Shown in pieces: positions 47,198-53,168 of a DNA stretch of 53,168 nucleotides. Below the pieces are notes generated by a model. The model worked only from the letters and a program-made list of their open reading frames with translations. It had not been told where the DNA came from and did no database searches. Numbering within the stretch: the stretch's first letter is position 1; each line of letters opens with the position of its first letter. This stretch comes from an uncultured Bacteroidota bacterium (GTDB lineage: Bacteria; Bacteroidota; Bacteroidia; Flavobacteriales; Flavobacteriaceae): the NCBI GenBank assembly GCA_902619315.1, contig CACNDW010000010.1, forward strand, positions 1 through 53,168, in the 5' to 3' direction. Position numbers and translations under genes: made by a program.

Positions 47198-47983
47198 ATG
47201 AAACAACCCCTAGCTTACATTCACCCCCAAGCTAAAGTAGCTAAAAATGTAGTGATTGAGCCTTTTACTACTATTGATAACAACGTTGAAATTGGGGAGG
47301 GAACATGGATAGGGTCAAATGTTACAATTATGGAAGGGGCAAGAATTGGGAAAAATTGTAATATCTTTCCTGGGGCTGTTATTGCAGCAATGCCTCAAGA
47401 TCTCAAGTTTAAAGGTGAAGACACCATAGCTGTTATTGGGGACAATACCACTATTAGAGAGTGTGTAACCATAAACAGGGGAACCTCCGACCGTCAACTT
47501 ACCAAAATAGGTGACAATTGTTTGATTATGGCATATTGCCATATTGCGCATGACTGTTTTATCGGTGACAATTGTATCTTCTCAAACAACAGTACTCTTG
47601 CTGGACACATTACTATTGGTAATCATGTAATTTTGGCTGGATTGGTGGCCGTTCATCAATTTTCCACCATTGGAGATCACGCTTTTATTGCAGGAGGATC
47701 TCTTGTTAGGAAAGATGTACCTCCATATGTTAAAGCAGCTCGTGAACCTCTTTCTTATGTTGGGATTAATTCTGTTGGACTCAGAAGAAGAGGATTTAGT
47801 TCTGAAAAAATAACTGAAATTCAGAACATTTACAGGAATCTTTATCAAAAAAAATTGAATAATACCCAAGCAGTTGATATTATTGAAGCGGAAATGGTTG
47901 CCTCCCCTGAAAGAGATGAAATTTTACAATTCATCAGAAATTCACAAAGAGGGATCATGAAAGGATACTTTCAAAAAAATTAA
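47198..47983 (+). CDS. lpxA: UDP-N-acetylglucosamine acyltransferase
   Basis: Protein of 261 aa; first acylation in lipid A synthesis. Hexapeptide beta-helix; catalytic His in H-I-A-H-D-C-F-I-G. The C-terminal helical part (S-V-G-L-R-R-R-G-F-S) is typical. It lies 5 nt after lpxC-fabZ, with efp 11 nt later. Confidence 0.96.
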   Translation: MKQPLAYIHPQAKVAKNVVIEPFTTIDNNVEIGEGTWIGSNVTIMEGARIGKNCNIFPGAVIAAMPQDLKFKGEDTIAVIGDNTTIRECVTINRGTSDRQLTKIGDNCLIMAYCHIAHDCFIGDNCIFSNNSTLAGHITIGNHVILAGLVAVHQFSTIGDHAFIAGGSLVRKDVPPYVKAAREPLSYVGINSVGLRRRGFSSEKITEIQNIYRNLYQKKLNNTQAVDIIEAEMVASPERDEILQFIRNSQRGIMKGYFQKN

Positions 47984-47994
47984 ACCTCAAGTCT

Positions 47995-48561
47995 ATGGCA
48001 TCTACCTCTGACATAAGAAAAGGATTGTGCATTAAATTTAATAATGACATTTATAAAATAGTTGATTTTCTTCACGTGAAACCGGGTAAAGGTCCAGCTT
48101 TTGTTAGGACTAAACTAAAAAGTGTTACCACTGGAAAGGTGGTCGATAATACTTTTTCTGCAGGACATAGAATAGATGACATAAGGGTAGAAACTAATAA
48201 ATTCCAGTATTTGTATGGTGAAGGAGATGATTATCATTTTATGAATATCAATGATTACAATCAGATTGTTGTTAACAAAAACTCCATTGATAATCCGGGA
48301 CTTATTAAAGAGGGTGAGATTGTTAATATATCTATTAACACCGAAGATGGTTTACCACTTTCAGTTGATATGCCAGCTAGTGTTATTTTGGAGGTAACTC
48401 ATACTGAACCAGGTGTAAAGGGAAACACAGCAACCAATGCAACAAAGCCCGCTACTGTTGAGACTGGTGCTAAAATAAACGTGCCTTTATTTATCAATGA
48501 AGGTGATAAAATAAAGGTAGATACTATGAAAGGAAATTATCAAGAAAGAATCAAAGAGTGA
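47995..48561 (+). CDS. efp: translation elongation factor P
   Basis: Protein of 188 aa that rescues ribosomes at polyproline. Modification loop K-P-G-K-G-P-A-F-V near residue 34, with Lys at the tip. Three beta-barrel domains are expected. The C-terminal motif G-A-K-I-N-V-P-L-F-I-N-E-G-D matches the family. Placed in the lpx operon. Confidence 0.95.
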   Translation: MASTSDIRKGLCIKFNNDIYKIVDFLHVKPGKGPAFVRTKLKSVTTGKVVDNTFSAGHRIDDIRVETNKFQYLYGEGDDYHFMNINDYNQIVVNKNSIDNPGLIKEGEIVNISINTEDGLPLSVDMPASVILEVTHTEPGVKGNTATNATKPATVETGAKINVPLFINEGDKIKVDTMKGNYQERIKE

Positions 48562-48614
48562 CACATCATCAACTTTTAAATTGATTTTAATAATATATTA
48601 AAGTTATAAATACA

Positions 48615-49487
48615 ATGAGTGTATTAGTCAATAAAAAATCCAAAATTATTGTTCAAGGTTTTACAGGAAGTGAAGGAACCTTTCATGCAGAACAGATGAT
48701 CGCCTATGGAACTAATGTTGTAGGTGGAGTCACTCCAGGAAAAGGAGGCCAGACACATTTGGATAAGCCGGTTTTTAATTCAGTTGCTCAGGCTGTTAAA
48801 GTAGCCCAAGCAGACACTTCGATTATATTCGTACCACCTGCATTTGCTGGAGATGCAATTATGGAGGCGGCTGAGGCAGAGATCAAAGTAATCATTGCGA
48901 TTACTGAGGGTATCCCTGTAGCTGATATGATCATAGTTTCAGATTATATCAAAAAAAGAAATTGTACTTTAATTGGCCCCAATTGTCCTGGTATTATAAC
49001 ACCTGAAGAGGCTAAAGTAGGAATCATGCCCGGCTTTGTATTCAAAAAAGGAAGAGTAGGGATTGTTTCTAAATCGGGAACTTTGACCTATGAAGCTGCT
49101 GATCAAGTGGTAAAACAGGGATTGGGAATCACAACTGCTATTGGCATTGGGGGTGATCCCATCATTGGCACCACAACCAGAGACGCTGTAGAGCTATTTA
49201 TGAATGATCCCGAAACAGAAGCCATTGTGGTCATTGGTGAAATAGGGGGGCAATTAGAGTCGGATGCCGCTCACTGGATAAAAGAAAACGGTAATGCCAA
49301 GCCTGTGATTGGATTCATAGCAGGTGAAACAGCCCCTAAAGGGAGAACAATGGGGCATGCAGGTGCTATAGTAGGAGGAAAAGATGATACCGCTGAGGCC
49401 AAAAAAAGTATTATGAGATCTTGTGGAATCCATGTGGTTGACTCTCCAGCTGATATTGGTAAAAGAGTTGCAGAAGTACTAACATGA
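48615..49487 (+). CDS. sucD: succinyl-CoA synthetase alpha subunit
   Basis: Protein of 290 aa; TCA cycle. CoA-binding [10 protein letters not shown]; the phospho-His lies in [16 protein letters not shown] is diagnostic. The beta subunit (sucC) is not adjacent, which I recall as usual in this group. Spacing of 53 nt after efp could hold its own promoter, but none is obvious. Confidence 0.95.
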   Translation: MSVLVNKKSKIIVQGFTGSEGTFHAEQMIAYGTNVVGGVTPGKGGQTHLDKPVFNSVAQAVKVAQADTSIIFVPPAFAGDAIMEAAEAEIKVIIAITEGIPVADMIIVSDYIKKRNCTLIGPNCPGIITPEEAKVGIMPGFVFKKGRVGIVSKSGTLTYEAADQVVKQGLGITTAIGIGGDPIIGTTTRDAVELFMNDPETEAIVVIGEIGGQLESDAAHWIKENGNAKPVIGFIAGETAPKGRTMGHAGAIVGGKDDTAEAKKSIMRSCGIHVVDSPADIGKRVAEVLT

Positions 49488-49494
49488 AATTTTT

Positions 49495-50244
49495 ATGAGT
49501 GAATTGCTAAAAAACAAAACAGTTATCATTACTGGCGCCACACGTGGTATTGGTAAAGGAATTGCCCAAACTTTTGCCCTCAATGGATGTAATGTGGCAT
49601 TTACATATAATAGCTCTGTTGATGCCGCCCAATCCTTAGAGAGGGAGTTAAATGATTTGGGGGTAAAAGCTAAATCCTATCAAAGTAATGCAGCTGATTT
49701 CGATGAGGCTCAAGCCCTGGTGGATCAAGTTTTAGATACTTTTGGTAATGTTGAAATATTGATCAATAATGCTGGAATTACCAAAGATAATCTTCTTATG
49801 CGCATTGGTGAGGCTGACTTTGATCATGTCATTGAGGTTAACCTTAAATCGGTTTTCAACATGACAAAAGCTATACAGCGTTGTTTTTTAAAGCAAAAAT
49901 CAGGTTCTTTGATTCATATTAGTTCAGTGGTTGGCATAAAAGGAAATGCTGGCCAATCTAACTATGCTGCGTCAAAGGCAGGTATTATTGGTTTTTCCAA
50001 AGCCATTGCTTTGGAATTGGGCTCAAGAAATATAAGAAGTAATGTTGTTGCTCCAGGATTTATTGAAACCGAAATGACAGAAAAGCTTTCGGAAGATGTT
50101 ATCCAAAAGTGGCGAGAAGGGATTCCTTTAAAAAGAGGGGGATCACCATTAGATGTTGCCAATGCTTGTTTATTTTTGGCATCAGATTTATCAAACTATA
50201 TAACCGGTCAAGTCCTCCAAGTAGATGGGGGAATGCTAACTTAA
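49495..50244 (+). CDS. fabG: 3-oxoacyl-ACP reductase
   Basis: Protein of 249 aa of the short-chain dehydrogenase family. NADPH site G-A-T-R-G-I-G-K-G; N-N-A-G-I-T; catalytic Ser in I-S-S-V-V-G and Y-A-A-S-K-A-G (Tyr and Lys). Full length. Supplies the reduction step next to the FabZ activity encoded upstream. 7 nt after sucD. Confidence 0.92.
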   Translation: MSELLKNKTVIITGATRGIGKGIAQTFALNGCNVAFTYNSSVDAAQSLERELNDLGVKAKSYQSNAADFDEAQALVDQVLDTFGNVEILINNAGITKDNLLMRIGEADFDHVIEVNLKSVFNMTKAIQRCFLKQKSGSLIHISSVVGIKGNAGQSNYAASKAGIIGFSKAIALELGSRNIRSNVVAPGFIETEMTEKLSEDVIQKWREGIPLKRGGSPLDVANACLFLASDLSNYITGQVLQVDGGMLT

Positions 50245-50256
50245 AAATCATTTATT

Positions 50257-51075
50257 ATGCAAAAACTACCTAAAATTGGATTACCTATCATTTTATTAGC
50301 CTTTGTGCTTATAATTTTTGTCTCTAAATCTTCAATTAATATTGGATATGGTGAGGCGGGAGTATTGTTTAGAACCTTTGGAAAAGGTGTGGTCACTGAC
50401 GAAGCACCACTATCGGAGGGTTTTAATATTATAGCTCCTTGGAATAAGGTTTATGTTTACAATGTAAAGCAGCAAGAATTCTTCGAAGGGAATATGCAAG
50501 TTTTGTCCTCTAATGGTTTGGAAATATCACTTGATGTATCCGTGTTGTATCAGCCTGTTTACGACGAGTTGGGCTTGTTGCACAAAACCAAAGGCGAGAA
50601 TTACGTTAATATTGTACTGATACCGCAGATTAGAGCAGTGGCTCGAAGTGTTGTAGGACGCTACACGCCAGAGCAGTTGTACTCAACTAAAAGAGATGCA
50701 ATTCAAAATGAAATATATGAGGAAACTCAAAAGGTCGTTGAAAACCAACATATTCAAGTTAATGCTGTTTTAGTTAGAGATGTTTCACTTCCACCTGCTA
50801 TAAAAGAAGGGATTGAGAGAAAATTAATTCAAGAACAGGAGTCTCTTGAATATGAATTCCGTTTAGAAAAAGCTAAGCAAGAAGCTGAAAAGCAAAGAAT
50901 AGACGCCGAAGGTAAGGCAAGAGCTAACAGGATTCTTGGCGCATCTATCACCAAAATGATTCTTAAAGAGAAAGGAATTGAGGCCACTAAGGCTTTGTCG
51001 ACCTCTCCTAACGCAAAGGTTATTGTTATTGGTAGTGGAGAGGATGGTATGCCCCTAATCTTAGGAGGTCAATAA
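50257..51075 (+). CDS. prohibitin/SPFH (Band 7) family membrane protein
   Basis: Protein of 272 aa. N-terminal anchor (residues 6-22), then the Band 7 domain with G-E-A-G-V-L-F-R-T-F and D-V-S-V-L-Y-Q-P, and an alpha-helical, Glu/Lys/Arg-rich C-terminal coiled coil (L-E-K-A-K-Q-E-A-E-K-Q). Forms ring-like membrane scaffolds in related proteins. Last gene of the lpx operon, 12 nt after fabG. Confidence 0.9.
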   Translation: MQKLPKIGLPIILLAFVLIIFVSKSSINIGYGEAGVLFRTFGKGVVTDEAPLSEGFNIIAPWNKVYVYNVKQQEFFEGNMQVLSSNGLEISLDVSVLYQPVYDELGLLHKTKGENYVNIVLIPQIRAVARSVVGRYTPEQLYSTKRDAIQNEIYEETQKVVENQHIQVNAVLVRDVSLPPAIKEGIERKLIQEQESLEYEFRLEKAKQEAEKQRIDAEGKARANRILGASITKMILKEKGIEATKALSTSPNAKVIVIGSGEDGMPLILGGQ

Positions 51076-51081
51076 AGATGA

Positions 51082-51114
51082 TTTGAAATCTCATAAAAAA
51101 AATTATTATATTTG
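51082..51114 (+). promoter_or_regulatory. his operon promoter
   Basis: TTTG (51082-51085), 21 nt, TATATTTG (51107-51114): exact match to both elements. The predicted start is about 51118-51120, right at the leader peptide GTG. Confidence 0.65.
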
Positions 51115-51118
51115 CTTT

Positions 51119-51172
51119 GTGAAAACATTAAATCATCATATACACTTTCTTTCAGCCGATCAAATGTGGTAG
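51119..51172 (+). CDS. candidate his operon leader peptide
   Basis: GTG-started ORF of 17 residues, MKTLNHHIHFLSADQMW, then TAG. His codons 6, 7 and 9 (CAT CAT ATA CAC) are clustered. It lies directly after a consensus promoter and before an intrinsic terminator that precedes hisG. The last codons and stop overlap the sequence that can pair with the terminator stem. This is the expected layout of a histidine attenuator. The GTG start at, or within a few nt of, the RNA 5' end is unusual and would make it leaderless. Confidence 0.65.
   Translation: MKTLNHHIHFLSADQMW
51160..51170 (+). promoter_or_regulatory. candidate antiterminator segment
   Basis: TCAAATGTGGT can pair with ACCCGTTTGA (51201-51210): TCAAA with TTTGA and GGT with ACC around an internal loop. 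It would be free when a ribosome stalls on the His codons and covered when the ribosome reaches the stop at 51170-51172. Confidence 0.5.
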
Positions 51173-51200
51173 AGAACTTGTATTGACTATACTGAAGAAG

Positions 51201-51228
51201 ACCCGTTTGATATCAAACGGGTTTTTTT
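51201..51228 (+). terminator. his attenuator terminator
   Basis: Perfect 10-bp stem ACCCGTTTGA/TCAAACGGGT with a 2-nt centre, followed by seven T. It lies between the leader peptide and the hisG ATG at 51247, so termination here would stop the operon. Confidence 0.75.
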
Positions 51229-51246
51229 ATATAAAAAATATTTACA

Positions 51247-52098
51247 ATGATTAAAATTGCGATTCAAAAATCAGGAAGGCTCAACCAAGAGTCATTGAGT
51301 ATACTCAAGAAATGTGGTATTTCTATTGACAATGGTAAAGACCAGCTCAAAGCCTCTGCTAGAAATTTCCCTATGGAAGTACTTTATCTGAGAAATGGCG
51401 ATATTCCCCAGTACCTCAGAGATGGGGTGGTAGACTTGGCGATCATAGGTGAAAACCTGATCCATGAAAAAGGAAAGGACTTGACCATTATTGAAAATTT
51501 GGGTTTTTCTAAATGTCGAGTATCTATTGCTATTCCCAAAGAAGTAGATTTCAATGGTATTCAAGAACTTAATGGGAAGCGCATCGCTACCTCTTATCCC
51601 AATACCGTCAATCAATTTCTGGAGGAAAATGGTATTTCGGCAGATTTACATATTATTAATGGTTCCGTTGAAATTGCCCCCAATATAGGTTTGGCAGATG
51701 CCATTTGCGATATCGTATCTAGTGGGAGTACTTTATTTAAGAATAATCTCAAGGAAGTTGCTAAAATTCTGGAATCTCAAGCTGTGTTGGTTCAATCACC
51801 AAATTTGTCAACAGAAAAGCTTGAAATTGTTCAGAAATTACTTTTTCGTTTGAGTACGGTCATTCGTGCAAAAAGATCAAAATACATTCTTTTAAATGCG
51901 CCCAATGACAAAATTGATCTGATAAGTGATATATTACCGGTATTGAAAAGCCCAACAGTATTACCTCTGGCTCAAGAGGGTTGGTCCTCCCTACACTCTG
52001 TAATTGACGAGACATCATTTTGGGATGTCATTGATGAGTTGAAAGCCACAGGAGCCGAAGATATCCTGGTGTGTCCTATCGAAAAAATTGTATTATAA
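51247..52098 (+). CDS. hisG: ATP phosphoribosyltransferase
   Basis: Protein of 283 aa; first committed step of histidine synthesis. The long form with a C-terminal regulatory (HisG_C, ACT-like) domain beginning about residue 205, so feedback inhibition by histidine is expected and no HisZ is needed. Motifs I-A-I-Q-K-S-G-R-L and D-A-I-C-D-I-V-S-S-G-S-T-L. Stop TAA and hisD ATG overlap by one base. Confidence 0.95.
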   Translation: MIKIAIQKSGRLNQESLSILKKCGISIDNGKDQLKASARNFPMEVLYLRNGDIPQYLRDGVVDLAIIGENLIHEKGKDLTIIENLGFSKCRVSIAIPKEVDFNGIQELNGKRIATSYPNTVNQFLEENGISADLHIINGSVEIAPNIGLADAICDIVSSGSTLFKNNLKEVAKILESQAVLVQSPNLSTEKLEIVQKLLFRLSTVIRAKRSKYILLNAPNDKIDLISDILPVLKSPTVLPLAQEGWSSLHSVIDETSFWDVIDELKATGAEDILVCPIEKIVL

Positions 52099-53168
52099 TG
52101 CAGCGTTATATTAATCCATCCCTTGAACAATGGAAAGTTTTGACCCAAAGGGGGGCTGCTTCTTATTCATCTCTCGAGCCTTTGGCCAAGGAAGTTTTTG
52201 ACAATGTTGCCCAGTATGGGGATAAGGCTTTGAAAACCTATACTGAAAAATTTGATAAAGTTAAATTGGAGGGTTTTTCAGTCGATCCCAAGGAAATTGA
52301 GTTGGCCAAAAACCGTGTTCCGGATAAACTAAAGTTAGCCATCCAAAAAGCTAAAGAGAACATTTATCTTTTTCACAAGGCTCAAATAACTGAAGAAGTC
52401 AAAGTTGAGATCCAAACAGGTGTCAATTGTTGGCAAAAAAAACTACCCATTGAAAAAGTGGGTTTATATATCCCTGGAGGATCAGCACCCTTGTTTTCTA
52501 CTATATTGATGTTAGCCATACCTGCACAAGTGGCAGGATGTGAAACAATTGTATTGTGCTCACCTCCAGATAGTAAGGGTCAATTATCTGATGTAATACT
52601 TTACACTGCTAATTTGTGTGGTATTGATACAATATTCAAGGTAGGGGGGATGCAGGCCATCGCCGGCATGACTTTGGGAACAGAAACGATCCCTGAAGTG
52701 GACAAACTTTTTGGTCCAGGCAACCAATACGTCACTGTAGCCAAACAATTGGCTACTCAATATCAAGTTTCCATCGACATGCCCGCAGGGCCAAGCGAAT
52801 TGATGATTGTAGCTGACGCCACCGCAAATGCGACTTTTGTTGCCTCGGATCTATTATCTCAGGCAGAGCATGGGCCCGACAGTCAGGTACTTTTGGTTTC
52901 TACTGATCGTGGTTTGATAGAACGTGTTGATGCACAACTTAAAGAACAAATTTCTGTTTTAGAACGTCAGGAAATCGCCAGAAATGCCCTAAAAAACTCT
53001 AAAACCATCTATTTTGATGATGAAGAGCAAGCGTTGGCATTTACTAATTTTTATGGAGCCGAGCATTTGATTATATGCTTAAAAAACGAAAACGAATTTG
53101 TAAATCAAATCAAACATGCTGGTTCTGTATTTATTGGTAACTATACACCTGAAAGTGCTGGAGATTAC
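52098..53168 (+). CDS. hisD: histidinol dehydrogenase (partial, runs off the window)
   Basis: First 357 codons, cut by the window end. Motifs Y-I-P-G-G-S-A-P-L-F-S-T, G-P-G-N-Q-Y-V-T-V-A-K-Q and D-M-P-A-G-P-S-E; S-Q-A-E-H-G-P-D-S-Q contains Zn-site residues. It carries out the last two oxidation steps to histidine. Starts TAATG after hisG. The frame stays open to 53168. The protein is usually about 430 aa, so the last quarter or less is missing. Confidence 0.95.
   Translation, partial: MQRYINPSLEQWKVLTQRGAASYSSLEPLAKEVFDNVAQYGDKALKTYTEKFDKVKLEGFSVDPKEIELAKNRVPDKLKLAIQKAKENIYLFHKAQITEEVKVEIQTGVNCWQKKLPIEKVGLYIPGGSAPLFSTILMLAIPAQVAGCETIVLCSPPDSKGQLSDVILYTANLCGIDTIFKVGGMQAIAGMTLGTETIPEVDKLFGPGNQYVTVAKQLATQYQVSIDMPAGPSELMIVADATANATFVASDLLSQAEHGPDSQVLLVSTDRGLIERVDAQLKEQISVLERQEIARNALKNSKTIYFDDEEQALAFTNFYGAEHLIICLKNENEFVNQIKHAGSVFIGNYTPESAGDY

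Noticed and set aside
1..53168. tRNA, rRNA, CRISPR arrays or intact insertion sequences
   Set aside because: No tRNA-like T-arm patterns, no regularly spaced repeats, no transposase and no rRNA sequence were seen when reading both strands. A covariance-model search would be needed for certainty about small RNAs.

Overview
The window reads as chromosome of a low-GC member of the Bacteroidota, most likely a compact marine-type flavobacterium. The evidence is lineage-typical genes (PorX, a fused LpxC/FabZ, DUF4834 and YfhO proteins, an endonuclease III without its iron-sulfur cysteines, a dihydroorotase-like protein without its metal ligands), promoters of the Bacteroidota form (TTTG, about 20 nt, TAnnTTTG), few Shine-Dalgarno sequences and very tight packing. 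Species cannot be named from sequence alone. No tRNA, rRNA, CRISPR array or intact insertion sequence was seen.

Region by region. 1-3.5 kb (minus): an exported sulfatase preceded by three overlapping or abutting tiny genes (one basic protein, two small membrane proteins), then a separate secreted beta-propeller protein with its own terminator. 3.6-5.3 kb: an accessory patch with a 5'-truncated cupredoxin remnant, a 35-codon ORF, and a roughly 1-kb segment bounded by a 41-bp imperfect direct repeat of the mnmE 3' end, which looks like the scar of an element integrated at mnmE. 5.3-8.9 kb (minus): mnmE, a GNAT-like protein and an outer-membrane protein. 9.0-13.1 kb (plus): DUF4834, YfhO-type membrane protein and a flippase, probably for surface polysaccharide. 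13.1-30.6 kb: housekeeping genes on both strands (uvrA, sigma factor, nth, bcp, metallo-hydrolase, esterase, dihydroorotase-like, lolD-like, msrA, folE, serA/serC, LuxC-type reductase, ferredoxin, ychF). 30.6-31.2 kb is a gene-free, possibly decayed gap. 31.2-35.6 kb: parE-parC. 35.8-38.5 kb: an XRE regulator with a lipoprotein gene, divergent from an M14 peptidase across a dense cluster of TTGTAAA operators, then an Lrp-type regulator. 38.5-44.6 kb: ppc, aroB, a small membrane protein, tsaE and porX. 44.8-51.1 kb: a long operon lpxD-lpxC/fabZ-lpxA-efp-sucD-fabG-prohibitin. 51.1-53.2 kb: the start of the his operon (hisG, hisD), preceded by what looks like a complete attenuator with a 17-residue leader peptide containing His-His-Ile-His.

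How the parts work together: the lpx genes supply lipid A, and fabZ and fabG belong to the fatty-acid cycle that makes its acyl chains. serC/serA and hisG/hisD are amino-acid biosynthesis. ppc and aroB both use phosphoenolpyruvate-linked carbon. Several convergent gene pairs share a 4-nt interlocked stop, so the genome leaves almost no space between genes. The strongest candidates for something little described are the his attenuator, the operator cluster at 36.6-36.85 kb, the mnmE integration scar, and the run of small genes ahead of the sulfatase.
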